This document shows positions 25,219-37,262 of a DNA stretch of 64,000 nt, in pieces. The notes beneath the pieces were generated by a model. The model was not told the origin of the DNA. It saw nothing but the letters and a program-made list of their open reading frames with translations, and ran no database searches. Origin of the DNA: Parasponia andersonii (Eukaryota > Streptophyta > Magnoliopsida > Rosales > Cannabaceae); contig JXTB01000033.1 in the NCBI GenBank assembly GCA_002914805.1, positions 964,720-1,028,719 on the forward strand, written 5' to 3'. A program made the translations under genes and the position numbers. Every line of letters starts with the position of its first letter. The first letter of the stretch is position 1.

Positions 25219-27096
25219 ATGCAAATGACCTCCTTAGGTCTCACCCCACTCCCACTCCCACTCCAGTACTCCTCCTCTCTCAAACCACCCTTACTCCTCA
25301 AACCCTCTTCCTCTTCTTTCTTCTTCATCTCATCGAACCAGAAGCTCAAACCCTATCGCTGCCAGGTATTATGGATTAACCCTACAAAGCTTGATCGGAA
25401 CCCGATTCGCCGCCGGCGTTGTTCTTCATTTGGTTCCTCATTTTTGCTTTGATTTTGGGTTTTTGCAGAGGAAGATCAGAAGAGGGTTGGCATGTAAAGC
25501 TGAGCTCTCTCACGATGCCCCTTTCGCCGTTGCTATCGGCGCATGCGTGCTCTCTTCACTGTTTTTCCCGGTCACCGGAGCTCCCGATGAGGATGACGGT
25601 GATTCAGCTATTGATTCCACTGATTCTAGGTTGGCCGTTATGAGCATCGTCAGCTTCATTCCGTACTTCAACTGGCTGGTAAAGAAGAATAAGCTTTCAG
25701 TCGTCTTTGGGTTTATTTTTATTTTAAAGTGAATTATTACTGAAGTTGTTGTTTTGTATTGATCGAATTAGAGTTGGGTTTTCGCTTGGCTTGATACTGG
25801 TGAGAGGCGCTATGTAGTGTATTCTCTAGTTTACTTGGTTCCCTACTTCAGGTACACGGCTTTTGTCCTTATTTATATGCTTGAACAGTTGTATATCATT
25901 TATGAAGAACTCCCAGTAGTTATTTTATTGTTTGTTGATGCTGACTGATTAAGAATCTGGATGAATCTGGATTGGTTTGCACATTTAAGTTTCTCTGTCC
26001 AAATGGTTGATTTGAATGGTAATAAAGTACCGAACGACCAATATCACATTCATTATAGCAGTATTTGATCTTTCTAGTTGTAAATCACATGTATCGAAAA
26101 TCGTATTGATTGTTATGCTCACGGCTCACTTCTTGTTTTGTTTAACTTTGTTCTCTGGGTTGTGAACAAAAAAAAAACAAAGTTCTCTGCCAGATTATGC
26201 TGTTCTTTGTTTTAACTAAGGATCGAGTCCTCAACTTTTTACTGGTTTATGTTCCTGAATATGAGCTTTGAATTCTGATATTTAGAACATTTGCTTGGCT
26301 TTTGATGTTTATACAGTACTCAGTAGTTTGAGCAAATGACTCTAACTAAGATAAATGATTTTCCCTCGATGAATTAGGTCGAATTTATCATTGTCACCAG
26401 AGGAGAGTTGGTTGCCTATTGCTAGCATTATTCTTGGCATTATTCATGTTCAGGTACAAGCCTTTTCAATTATTCTTTCCACCTGGTACAACCTGCAAAC
26501 TTCTAACAATTTAAAGTTTATCGATGACTTCGTGGTAAATGCCAACCATGATTTTTAACCTATTGTGGAATTGCTTGTTCATTGAATATGGAAGAATATA
26601 ATCTAGAGTTATACAAAGATATCATGTCATTATGGAATGGGTTTTGGTTAGTCATTCCGTGCCTCAGACGCTTGCTGTTGTCATTGGTGGTATTGTCATG
26701 TAATCTCATCCTTGTGAGCCCAAATCTTTCCCATCTACAGCTGGAAATGAGTATAAAGAACGGAGATATCCAGGGCTTTCAATTGTTTAGTGAGGCTTCA
26801 AAGCGTGTTTCATCATCTACACAGGAGGATTCATTTAAAGTTTCTCGAAAAACCGCCGAGGAGGTATGATACTTGCAAGTCATCATAGGTTAATGATACA
26901 CATTTAGTTGGTTACTTGTATGACAAAGGATTTGACTGCTTTAATTAAAATTCAGGGGAGGAAAAATGAGCAAAATAATCTTCCATCTGCTGATGAACAA
27001 TCCAGGAGCAAGCTTCGAGGGTGGGGAGTTCCCAAAGAGCCCTTACGCAATAGTGAACATGAAGATAAGGATGAAGATGAAAGAAGGAAACACTAA
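25219..27096 (+). CDS. Unknown plastid-targeted multi-pass membrane protein, 6 exons
   Basis: Exons 25219-25365, 25469-25678, 25772-25851, 26378-26453, 26741-26863 and 26956-27096 join in frame to give about 258 residues. I chose the ATG at 25219 (a second in-frame ATG is two codons on). Upstream codons in this frame lack another ATG. The first 55 residues are Ser/Leu/Lys/Arg-rich with no acids, as in chloroplast transit peptides. Hydrophobic segments lie at about 67-84 (APFAVAIGACVLSSLFFPV), 105-123, 133-145 and 157-171. An acidic loop (DEDDGDSAIDSTDSR) separates the first two. The C-terminal 85 residues are hydrophilic and highly charged. No catalytic motif is visible. The family is probably a conserved thylakoid or envelope protein of plants, but I cannot name it. 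It is convergent with the next gene, and the MULE end lies about 200 bases upstream. Confidence 0.85.
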
Positions 27097-27575
27097 CACT
27101 ATAAAGTCTGCTTGCATGGCAGAAATATTCAACTCCAAAGATGTGGTATAATGTGATTTCAATGAAATACATGTATTTTTTTCCTACTTCTAGTCTTCCC
27201 CTAATCAAGAAGAGCGTAATTACTTTTCTTAATTATGTTGTTTCAATCAAATGCAACATATGTATTGTTGGAATGAATTTGGTTTGGATTGTTCATGGCG
27301 GCATATCACTAATTTTTCTGCAATGATGATTTTCTGATACACGAATTTTGGGATATATATATATATATATATACACTCTGGTTAACTTCTTTCTCTGAGT
27401 GTGTGCGTCTTTCGTGGAGTATGGTACATTTATCAACAGGAAAATAGATATTTAGCAGTTCGTTAACTGAATGATTAATGTGTACAACCACTTGATAAGC
27501 AAAAACAGTGCAAATTAGGATAAGAGAAAAAAACTATAATCTTAATCAATAATAGCACCATGCATATATGGTACA
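27097..27575. other. Shared 3' region between convergent genes
   Basis: About 480 bases lie between the stop codons of two genes that point at each other. The stretch must hold both 3' UTRs. A (TA)n run lies at about 27354-27373. No further feature was seen. Confidence 0.6.
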
Positions 27576-28867
27576 TCACCTATCCTTGGTCCTTGAAATT
27601 GATCTTTTGATAGGAAAAGGACTTAAAAGCCTTGCTTTGAAGCAGTAGTCCAGGCCAACAGCGGCAAAAACAAAAACAAGAAGGTTCTCAGATACATAAA
27701 TTGCACCATCGAAAGCATGAGACAAGAAGCTCTCTATATTCAATGCCAAAGGTTGTCCTGCACCAAGAGCAGCAAGACCTGCATTGCCATTGAAAGATTT
27801 CACATGAAAAACTTGATACTTACAGCGTTCAGAACAGGTTTAGTATTAGTGAAAATGCTAAAAAGTACTAGTGGTGTTTAGCACCCGCACTGATTGAGAT
27901 GTGAGACTGATTGAGATGTGAGATGTGAGACGTGAAGCTCACCTTTTAATTAGTGTACAGTTAAGCATTGGTCTCACACTTACATATTAGTGCGTGGAGA
28001 AAAAACATCACTTGTGCCCCTTAGCATTGCTCTCTTATGTTTATCAGCAGGGCATAACAACAAAAGGTCTTGATTTACCTTTGACAACACCAAAAGCTGC
28101 CCATGCCCCTGACTTAAGATGAGCATCATCCAAGTCTCTTCGTATTGTGTATCGATAGGTAACTCCAAACAATGCACAGCTAACAAACGTGATTGCTACA
28201 GGGAGTATCAGCTGTGAGCTACTGGACACCTGAGTCAAGGAGATTGGCAAGCCTGCAAAGGTGCCAACAATTGCAGAGATAGAAGCTGCTTTTACGGACT
28301 CCAATCTCTCTTCATCCTTGTTAATTTCTGCATCTCCTTCTCCATAGGATTCTCCATCCTCACTTTGAGAGAGAGATCTTTCAGCTTCTTCAACCATGGC
28401 TCTAGCCTCAGATATTTCCTTCTGACATTCTGCAATCTAGAGTTTTCGTCACCATTTATTGTTAGCTAAAACCAAATACTAATTCCACAAACAACACAAA
28501 AAAGAACAAATGAAATAATCAACACGGTATTTGAGCAATGATAACTCATTCCATTACAATAAAAACCAGACAAGGGAAGCCACTTCTAGAGGCCCAAAAA
28601 GGCTTGCTAGCTTTCTAGGCCTTTGTCTCCATTAACATGTCTGAAAAACATAAAAACATATATGATACAAGCAAATTCAAAATACCCAGCAACCAAAACC
28701 ATCCCACAACCTTGAGAACCAAAACCATCTCAAGTTTATAAATTCGAACAAATTGTCAATCAAAACCTCGGATTTCCACTTCAATAAAGTCGAGAAAGTA
28801 TACTGTGAACACTAAAACACAGCTTAAAACAGTATAAATCAGCAATTTAGTGAAACATACACATATA

Positions 28868-28922
<55 letters not shown>

Positions 28923-29333
28923 CTCTGAAGCTCTGCTTTCGAGCTGGTTGATGTATTCTCTCATTTTCTTGGCCTCAAGCTCTTGTCTTTCAATCTCAGC
29001 CAGCTCTCTCTTAGCGGCCTCTACCCTCATCGAAGCCTTCTTTAACCCATCAAGCAAAACCTTGTTCTCTTCTCTGTTAAGAAGCTCCTCCACGCGCTCA
29101 TCCACCGCACCAGCTAATGCATCCTTTAAATTGAAGCTCTGTTCTGGGCCGCCATTACTGCATGTCACTGTGAAGACCCGAGGTTTAGAGGAGGGAGAAG
29201 AAGAAGAAGAAGCTGCGTGGAAGGGTTTAGTAGAGAATGTTAGTGGTGTGAACAAGGGCTTCTTTTGGAATAGAGTATTAACTGGGTTTGGGCAGTGAAG
29301 CCAAGTGGGTTTGATGACGGAGCTGTTGGCCAT
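27576..29333 (-). CDS. Plastid coiled-coil membrane protein of unknown function (At4g24090-like), 3 exons
   Basis: Exons on the - strand are 29333-28923, 28436-28079 and 27778-27576, giving about 323 residues. The N-terminus is a Ser-rich chloroplast-type transit peptide (about 1-55). Residues 70-180 form a long charged helical region (EELLNREENKVLLDGLKK, KKMREYINQLESRAS), a probable coiled coil with an acidic insert near 160-180. Four hydrophobic segments follow at about 188-206, 212-231, 243-265 and 285-306, the last being YVSENLLVFVFAAVGLDYCF, with a short basic tail. This suggests an envelope or thylakoid protein with a stromal coiled coil; the role is unknown. From memory, the Arabidopsis relative is At4g24090 (labelled homer protein), which sits between kinase and aldolase genes like those here; this needs checking. 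The donor of intron 1 lies in a GT repeat. Confidence 0.87.
28870..28922. repeat. (AT)n(AC)n compound microsatellite at a splice donor
   Basis: About 32 bases of AT repeat run directly into about 20 bases of AC repeat, ending against the exon edge at 28923. On the - strand the first GT of the (GT)n run is the 5' splice site of the coiled-coil protein gene. Confidence 0.9.
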
Positions 29334-31208
29334 GGCGATCCAACTTCTATGGAGCTTTGAAGAGTTTTCTTATCCGTTCTCTTCGTCTTCTAGCTTTCCT
29401 AACTTTCGAGGATAAGCGTATGTCACCCTTCAAGTAGATTTTCTTTATGTCCAAACACCGAACAAAAAAAAAAAAAAAGAAAGATTTTTATTAAACAAAA
29501 ATAATTTTGAGACAATGTTATTGGAAAGAAAATTTAAAAAGATAATTACAAATTCTGTTCACGTTTTTTAAAATAATTTTAAAAGTATAAAACTGATGTC
29601 AGAAACGCGGCTCTTATATTGGCAGATTTTTTATTTGTAAAAAAAAAATTAAGATATAAGATGTAATAACTTTCACAAATAAAAAACTACAATTTTTGTC
29701 ACGTCAATTAACTGAAAACAAAGCAAGTTAACACAATACTGTATTATTCAGGATATGTGTTTTTCCGTAATACATATTCGAATGAATTTAATTATATTTA
29801 TCATTTAAATAACGACAGCTAAATTTTTAAAATAAGCCACTTGGAGCACATTTGGCAAACCGAATAAGGAGAGAGGATTGAACTTTTTTATCCAAACACA
29901 TGTTCGGGTGTTGTTGAACTGCACAAAAGAGTTTAGCTTTTAAAATAGTGTCGTGGGTCACTAAATAGTCTCACTTAAAGCGGGAGTTTATTTAGTCCTA
30001 GCCAAGCGACGTTTGTTTGTTTGTTTGTTTATTTTTATTTTTTTTTTTGTTTTTCAAAACCTTTTCTTTGGATAAAATGTTATTTATCTTTTGTATTTTC
30101 TTAAAAAAAAATACATATTCTATTTTTAAAATTTTGTACATAAGTATTAAAAATAAATTTAAACGTATAATATTATTTAAAATAAAATGAAAAATTATTT
30201 AATTTTTTTCTCTAATTTATTAAATATTTATCTTCTTATTTCATAAAAAAATATTATAAAAACTACATTAATAAAATTTTATGTTCTAATTCTGTATTAC
30301 ACTAAACACAATATAGTACTAAATAGTTTAATTTAGTTCAATTTGATTACTAATCTAGTGTAATCCAATTCAATCTAATTTTACGTACCGAGTGAGTCCT
30401 TAGTTTTTCTAAAAAATTGGTTTGGTTTTCTTGGTCTAAAAGTACATTTTGTTGGTCGGTGAAAAATAATTATAGGATGTGAAACTGTAAAATTGACCAC
30501 TAAATCAATCAAATAAAATGGATAAAATTTGTATATAAATAAATATATCTATATTTTCTATGGCTTCGTCTTGTGACTTATGAACTTAATTATGTATTCC
30601 CTTTACAAGATATACTATTTGCTAGTTTAATATACTTATAAGTTTGGTTGTGATTTTTGTTTTTCCTTTTCTTTAACAGAAAAAATTGGGTGATAAAATT
30701 CACTTTTTGTTGTGCTGAAATTTATATGAAATAGATGAGAATATTACAAAGGTCTACAATTATCTGAGTCCAAACCATTTAAATATGAATAATACTAGGG
30801 ACACGTAATATTGGTTTGGTTTGGTTTTGTTTTCCTTCAAAAATTTGTCAACGAAAGTTAAATGTGATTTAGTCAATTGGGCTTGCTTTTTTTTTTTTTT
30901 TTTAAAAAAAACATTTAAATCTATTGCGAAGAACCAATCGACAACTTATGAATACCAAGTAGAATCGTTATTAGTATTTCATAATTTGTTATTTATTTGT
31001 GTATTCCTCCATTTTTATAAACGAACATGTATATTAATTTAAAAAAAAAATAAAAGAAACCCACGTAAATCTCCTAAAATAAATTAGGATTTTTTTTTCT
31101 TTGAAATGTGTAATAATTACCACAATAAATTAAGAAATACAAAGGGGTTTTGTATTTGGGGAGGGCAAAGAGTATTGACCATTTGAGATCCGGGACCAAA
31201 AGCAAGGA
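29334..31208. other. AT-rich spacer between divergent genes
   Basis: Promoter regions of the - strand plastid protein gene (right of 29334) and of the MYG1 gene (left of 31208) must lie here. A (TTTG)n run is at about 30016-30031. No open frame with a recognisable domain and no clear terminal repeats were found. Confidence 0.5.
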
Positions 31209-33915
31209 ATGCTTGCACTACTTAGCATCAGTTGCAGAGGTCTTAAATTTAACCAGAGAATACCCTTTACCTTCCAAACCCACTTAAACCCTAGTCAAGC
31301 TTTCTGTCTCCCTCTCATGGCTTCCACTAAGCTCCCTGCTTTCTCAACCGGGTCTCCCACTCCCTCTCCGCCGGCCACAAAGCGCGCGGGCACTCACAAT
31401 GGGAGCTTCCACTGCGACGAAGCTCTCGGCTGTTTCATGATCCGCCTCACCGACAAGTATTCCAACGCCGAAATCGTCCGGACACGTGACCCCCAGGTTT
31501 CCTTCCCGTCATTCTATTTTCATTTTCTGTTTAGTTCCTGGGAAAACCCGGGGGGGGGGGGGTAATTGAAGTGAGAAAAAACGAGGGAGTTTTGGGAGAC
31601 TTTTGTTTGGGTTTTTCATTTTTGTATGTGGGTGGCAGGTTTTGGAGGGTCTTGACGCTGTTCTTGATGTTGGGGGTGTGTATGATCCTCTTCGGGATCG
31701 TTATGATCATCACCAGAAAGGGTTTCAAGAGGTTTTTGGTCACGGTTTTTCTACCAAGCTGAGTAGTGCTGGTCTTGTTTACAAGGTACATTCTTTCGAG
31801 GAAGATTACTAATCCGTAATGAGAAGAATTGTAACGAGAAAAACTTCAAAGTGGAATGAGACAGAACAAGAGAAAAGACTAAGATTGTGTTAGCTTTTCC
31901 TAACTTCACTAATTATGTGATGAAAGTCCTTTATCATTGAAGTCCATTTCGGATTAGTAAACATGGTCTTAAAAGTTCGTATTCAATATAGTTTGTATAC
32001 TAATTTGTTTGTTAAGTGCGGACATTGGAAGTGTCTGAATTTCCTTGTCAGTAATCGTGGTCTTCGTGCTTGGTATTCAATATGCTTTTTCTGCTAACTG
32101 GTTTGTTTAGTGAGGGCATTGAAAGTGCCTGAATTTCCTCGTTATTGGCTGTTTGTAGCATTTTGGAAAGGAGATAATAGCTAAGGAGCTTCAAGTTGAT
32201 GAAGGGCACCCAGATGTGCATAGGTTATTTTTGGCTATTTACAAAAGCTTCATGGAGGTACTATTTCAATGTTTCTGGTTATTTTGCTTATGGTTTCTTT
32301 AGAAACTTGTTTATATGTCAGTTTTATGTGAGAAGTTTCCTTGGAGATCAATACTTTGTTTATTTGGATCAGGCGATTGATGCTGTTGATAATGGCATTA
32401 ATCAGTATGATACAGATAAGCCTCCACGATATGTCAATAATACACATTTATCGTCAAGAGTGGGAAGACTAAACTTGGATTGGACCGATCCTGATCAATC
32501 ATCCGAGAAGGAGAATGCGGCCTTTCAAAGAGCAATGGCTCTGGCGGGTGGTGAATTTTTAGATGTGAGGCTCTGTTGTGATTAAGAGATATGGATTTTT
32601 TTTAATAAAAAAATTTGCAAAGCTGTATGATTTCAACCAAAAAATGTTTCTTTTTCTTTCGAGTCTGAGCACATGATATGATTTATATAGCTTAAAGACT
32701 AACTGGGCTTGTGGTTGATGGCAGTCTTCTGTTTGCTTTTTATCTCATTTTATTTCTCACAAACGTAATTTGCTTTTAAAATAAATTTTGCAATTTTGCA
32801 GAGTCTTCGGTTTCATGCAAAATCATGGTTGCCGGCTAGATCTATTGTGCTGGCGTGCCTTTCAGCAAGATGGGATATTGATCCTAGTGGAGAAATTATG
32901 GTTTTGAATAGATTTTGCCCTGTAAGTATAGTGATACTTATTCCTACCTTTGACAATGGGTTTCTGCCAATGTACGGTCAATACTTGTGGCTTGCAATGG
33001 AGTCCAATATTCCTTTTCAACTAATAGATCAGTATTTAATACAGATTCATAGATATAATTTCCCAAGCTCATAAGTTAGTGAATCATTGTCCTTCTAACT
33101 GCTATTACTATCTAGTCTTGCTTGGCAGGGTATAGAATTCATAGAATCTTTCTTTTTTAATCCATTGGAGTATCCATATGAGTTGAAGTTATGAAATTTT
33201 ATTGTGAACTAAATGATACTGATAGTGGCGTTATCTGAAATGTTGATTTGATGGCCTAAAGTGGAAGCTTCACTTATTTGAGCTTGAGGAGGAGCTGAAG
33301 AGTGACCCTCCAGTCAAATATGTTCTTTATCAGGTATTCTGTTCTGTCTTCAGTTCTGCCCTTTTCAAAATTTTTGCACCTTGATCTCGATGCAGATTTA
33401 TGCATACCTTAATTATTTCTTCTAGAAGCTGTTTGCTTTTCAGTATCAAAAGCTCACATGTCCTTGAGATTTGAGAAAGTATTCGTTTGTAAAATAAAAA
33501 CGAATACCACTCATTAGATGATATACACGTGAAAGTAATTTAAGAGAGTTGTGCTTTGGAGATCTTTTTGTGTGTGATGTTCTTCGCATTTGGATCTTTC
33601 TCTTCCATGTTAGTTTATTCTGCCCACCTGTCCGTCATATATGAATTGGTGCTACTCGCTCCACCAACTAACTACTCGAACAACATGCAGGACGAGAGGA
33701 GCAAACAGTGGCGAGTGCAAGCAGTGGCATTATCTCCTGATAGCTTCGAGAGCCGCAAGGCTCTTGCATCGCAGTGGCGAGGTCTTAGAGATGAAGAACT
33801 CTCAAAGGAGACAGGAATTCCTGGTTGCGTTTTTGTCCACATGAGCGGCTTCATTGGCGGAAACCAAAGTTACCAGGGTGCTCTGGCCATGGCAAGGGCT
33901 AGTTTGAAGCTTTGA
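31209..33915 (+). CDS. MYG1: MYG1-family exonuclease (UPF0160, DHH-like), 7 exons
   Basis: Exons 31209-31496, 31639-31785, 32159-32257, 32373-32564, 32802-32921, 33262-33333 and 33691-33915 give about 380 residues. After an N-terminal extension the family signature [18 protein letters not shown] begins at residue 62, and the metal-binding YDHHQKGF motif lies at 118-125. Later conserved blocks are [21 protein letters not shown], and the C-terminal [15 protein letters not shown]. All are present and in frame. In animals and yeast MYG1 is a 3'-5' RNA exonuclease that processes RNA in mitochondria and nucleus. The activity here is inferred from family membership. The first 36 residues lack acids and are rich in Leu/Phe/Arg, consistent with a mitochondrial presequence. 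An in-frame Met at 37 could start a second isoform without it. No operon context applies. Confidence 0.93.
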
Positions 33916-34284
33916 GAAAATGATTGACTAGCATTCAGCTCCCTCATTGTTTATTCAGTTGACAGTATAGCGAACAGTTTACCTAGTCACTCCGTTTTTT
34001 AACCCATCTCCTGAGCAATTATGTGGTCCTGAGAATGCTTTCAGAATTCAAGTATTGTTCTAAATGGAATTCTTTCATTATTGTAACACTCCATTTGCTT
34101 ATAAGGTCCATGTGTTGGATTGTGGCTGCTTTACCATGGCTTAATTAATTTAAACTTTAAAGTAATGTCTTCATGAAGAAAACAGTGTGGCTCCTCTCCA
34201 AGTACTCTTGCCGAATATATGAAGTTCCATGATCTATCTATAACGTTTTAGTTTTTGGAGTAATAATATGACCAAGTGCATCCA

Positions 34285-34440
34285 TGAGGTGAGGACGAGG
34301 TCAGGTGGTTAACCAATGTTTTGTTACTAGCCACTAGGAAGTTTGAGGGTTTGATTTCTCGCACGGTATCAAGCGTAGTATTAGAGTTCTAAAATTGTAC
34401 GGCGCAGCAGATAGTTGTGCTGTGATTCTTTCTTATTTTA
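34285..34440 (+). mobile_element. tRNA-derived SINE-like sequence
   Basis: A tRNA A-box-like segment (GGTCAGGTGGTTAACC near 34299) and a B-box-like segment (GGGTTTGATTTC near 34347-34358) lie about 45 bases apart, as in tRNA-derived SINEs. An unrelated tail follows. No cloverleaf forms, so this is not a tRNA gene. No clear target duplication was seen. Confidence 0.35.
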
Positions 34441-34696
34441 ATTTTATATGATAAATTACCAAGTGCTCAACACTTTGGAGCTTATGTTTTGGGTCAAGAT
34501 GAGATAATTTGATCGAAATATTCAGTTCAGTTGTAAATCTATAAAGGGAAAAATGAGACTCAATTTCCAGAGTTAAATAAGACACTTTTTACAGTCTTCA
34601 GGTTCCACTGCTCATTTTCTCTCGCTCTCTCTCTTAGATTCTCAATTCTGAGACATTCTTCGCTACTCCTAAAGACCCTTTTGGACCTACGCAGCC

Positions 34697-35818
34697 ATGG
34701 CCGCCGCCGCCGCCGCATTCACTTGCCCCACCACCATTATCTCAACCGCCGCCGCCAGGATTCGTTCGAAATCAGCCCTCTCCTTCGCTCTCTCTAACAC
34801 TTTGTCTCTTCCTATTGCTAAACCCTTTCCATTCAAAACCCCAAACCCTCTCAGAATCCCCAATACCAGTTCCAAATTCTCAACCAAATCCTCAAAAACC
34901 ACCTCCAACTCCGATCTCTCCCTAGCCGACAATGCCGGCTCCGGCTCTCCCTCCGCCTCCGTCGCGGCCACCTCTCCCCAAACCCTCAAATCCCGCCTTC
35001 ACTCCGGCGAAACCCTGTACGGCCTCTTTCTCCTCAGCTTCTCCCCCACTCTCGCCGAGATCGCCGGCCTCGCGGGCTACGACTTCGTAGTCGTCGATAT
35101 GGAGCACGGCCACGGCGGCATCCCCGACGCCCTGAGCTGCCTCCGATCCCTCGCCGCCACCCGAACCCCGGCGATCCTCCGGCTCCCGGAGTCCAGCCCC
35201 ACTTGGGCCAAGAAGGCCCTCGATCTGGGTCCACAGGGGATCATGTTCCCCATGATCGACAACCCAAAGGAGGCCAAGAAGGCTGTCTCGTACTGCCGAT
35301 TCCCGCCGGCGGGGATCCGGGGTACGGCCCACACCGTCGTTAGGGCCTCCGGTTACGGAATCGACGAGGGGTATTTGGGTAATTACGCGGACGAGCTCCT
35401 CATCATGTGCCAGGTGGAATCGGAGGACGGGGCGAAGAGGGCGGAGGAGATCGCCACCGTCAATGGGGTTGACTGCGTTCAAATGGGGCCGTTGGATCTG
35501 AGCGCTAGCATGGGGTATTTGTGGGACCCAGGGCACAAGAAGGTGAGAGAGATGTTGAGGAGGGCGGAGAAGGCCGTACTGGGGACCACCGGCAAGGGCG
35601 GAGGTGGAGCTTTCTTGGCGGGGTTCGCTATGCCGCACGATCCGCCGGAGCAGATGAAGTCACGTGGGTATCACATGGTGTCCGGCGCCGTTGATGTTGG
35701 TTTGTTCAGGAGCGCCGTCGTTGAGGATGTGAGGAGGTTTAAGACTAGCCTGATTGACAGCTCTGATGATGAGACGGACCATGATAAAGATGCGGACGAG
35801 AAGTACTGGAGCGAATGA
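34697..35818 (+). CDS. Plastid HpcH/HpaI-family aldolase (At4g10750/At4g24080-like)
   Basis: Intronless 373-codon frame. The first 75-95 residues are Ala/Ser/Thr/Lys-rich and resemble a chloroplast transit peptide. The HpcH/HpaI (2-dehydro-3-deoxyglucarate aldolase-like) domain spans about 97-350. Visible active-site positions are DMEHG (135-139), the Arg of ILRLP (162), the metal ligands Glu241 (QVES) and Asp267 (GPLDLS), and the substrate loop RFPPAGIRGT (201-210). The catalytic set looks complete. The family cleaves or forms 2-oxo acids with pyruvate and an aldehyde in an Mg-dependent class II reaction. The true plant substrate is not known to me. The tail (from about 355) is very acidic. 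The coding region is markedly GC-rich compared with the flanks. Antisense open frames over it are by-products of this GC bias. Confidence 0.93.
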   Translation: MAAAAAAFTCPTTIISTAAARIRSKSALSFALSNTLSLPIAKPFPFKTPNPLRIPNTSSKFSTKSSKTTSNSDLSLADNAGSGSPSASVAATSPQTLKSRLHSGETLYGLFLLSFSPTLAEIAGLAGYDFVVVDMEHGHGGIPDALSCLRSLAATRTPAILRLPESSPTWAKKALDLGPQGIMFPMIDNPKEAKKAVSYCRFPPAGIRGTAHTVVRASGYGIDEGYLGNYADELLIMCQVESEDGAKRAEEIATVNGVDCVQMGPLDLSASMGYLWDPGHKKVREMLRRAEKAVLGTTGKGGGGAFLAGFAMPHDPPEQMKSRGYHMVSGAVDVGLFRSAVVEDVRRFKTSLIDSSDDETDHDKDADEKYWSE

Positions 35819-36294
35819 GACGACTCTTTTTTTTTTTTTTTCCTTTCTTTTTTCAATTTAAAATTTGTTTCTGTATTTTGTTTTTTTTTTGTTTTGTTTT
35901 GTTTTAGTTTTTTGGGTTGTAAAGTGAGAGTAATTCCTTTGAAAAAAAAAAAAGCGAGTGTCCATGTGGGGACACATGATGGAAATAAATACCCTTCAAA
36001 AAAATGATGAAAATAAATTAAATAAAAGAGTCAAATTGCCGCAATAACTAGTTTGTGTTCATCAACCTAAATTAATATCTAAAACTGTAAAAGAACAAAA
36101 ATTTGAAGTCAGATTCAGGACTCGGTTTGGTGAAAAATCATCTATCTGTGTTCATAAATAATAGAGGGAGTTGCATCAGATTAACAAAATTCTATGTTTC
36201 GTATAATTCTAAAATTCTAAATTTGCATATTATTTGGTCAAAATTAAATTAGAAATTATTATGAAATGATTACTCAATCCGTTGATAAAGGAGG

Positions 36295-36333
<39 letters not shown>

Positions 36334-36772
36334 TCCTCACCAAAACAAAGTGAATCGATATATCAATTGAAATTACTTTCAAGCTTTTCTGTTGGCATGA
36401 GATTTGTACGTAAATGGTACGAAAGCATGGTTGATCCAGGCCAAAATTTAAAAGTTTCCACGTAATTATGCAGGAGTATGTAGTTATGTGTGACAATAAG
36501 TAGGAGCAGAAAAAATATGATCACGCTTGTATGATAGGTTGCAAGTAAAGTGATTTAGTCATGTTATGTTTGTCAATTAGACGAGCTTTCCTCACTTGTA
36601 ACATGAAATGAAAGGAGCCAGCAGATTCCAGGGGTTTTATTTTATTTTTTTTTTTAAGGCAACAAATAAAATGGGCTATATTTACTCCTAAGTGGCATAA
36701 AAACACTATGATCTAAACCCATCGTCGAAAAAATTTTAAAATTTGTTTTTCGTTATAAACAATCATTCATCA
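35819..36772. other. Aldolase 3' flank and spacer
   Basis: Several T and A homopolymer runs lie directly after the stop. Near 36018-36090 is a sequence related to the tandem repeat at 50.3 kb (shared AAAAGAGTCAAAT and AAATTAATATC). A pure (AT)n run lies at about 36297-36331. No gene was seen. Confidence 0.5.
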
Positions 36773-37090
36773 TATTTGGTTCACCTATATGAATCATTAT
36801 ATTTAAATAGAAATTATGAAATGTATTATAATTATAATATGAGACAGTTCAAATGATATAAAGTAGAATGTATCGTAAGTAGAATGAAAAATATTAGAAT
36901 AGACTATTCAAAAAAAACCCTTAGCCTCTATTCTTATTCTAAGAACAAAAAGTTCATAGTTTTTTTTTTAAAAAATGTGTTATTCGAGTAGAAAAGCAGA
37001 ATTGTTAAAATAAACACTCATTTTAACGAATCATTTGAATAAAAAAATTAGAATTATTGAAATAAACAATCATTCTAACGGGCCACACAT
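36773..37090 (+). repeat. Direct repeat copy 1 (about 320 bp)
   Basis: Matches 37263-37575 in the same orientation with many small differences. Shared blocks include TTTAAATAGAAATTAT, CTCTATTCTTATTCTAAGA and AGAATTATTGAAA. The unit is non-coding and AT-rich, and may be a diverged MITE present twice. Confidence 0.6.
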
Positions 37091-37262
37091 TCAAATAGGG
37101 AAGAATTATTAAAACAAACGAGGTATTTTCATTCTTAAAATAGGTTATACCTTGTTCATCCCATTAATTTCATTCACTTATTAATTTTGGCATCCCAACT
37201 TGCATCTATGGTTAATTAATTAAATGAAAAAAAAAAAGAGAAAAAATAAAAATATTAGCCTA

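Noticed and set aside
34285-34440. tRNA gene
   Set aside because: A- and B-box-like segments are present, but no acceptor stem or cloverleaf pairs, so a SINE remnant is more likely.
34922-35638. 238-codon open frame antisense to the aldolase
   Set aside because: GC-rich codon bias of the sense gene keeps the opposite strand open. The sense frame has full family motifs.
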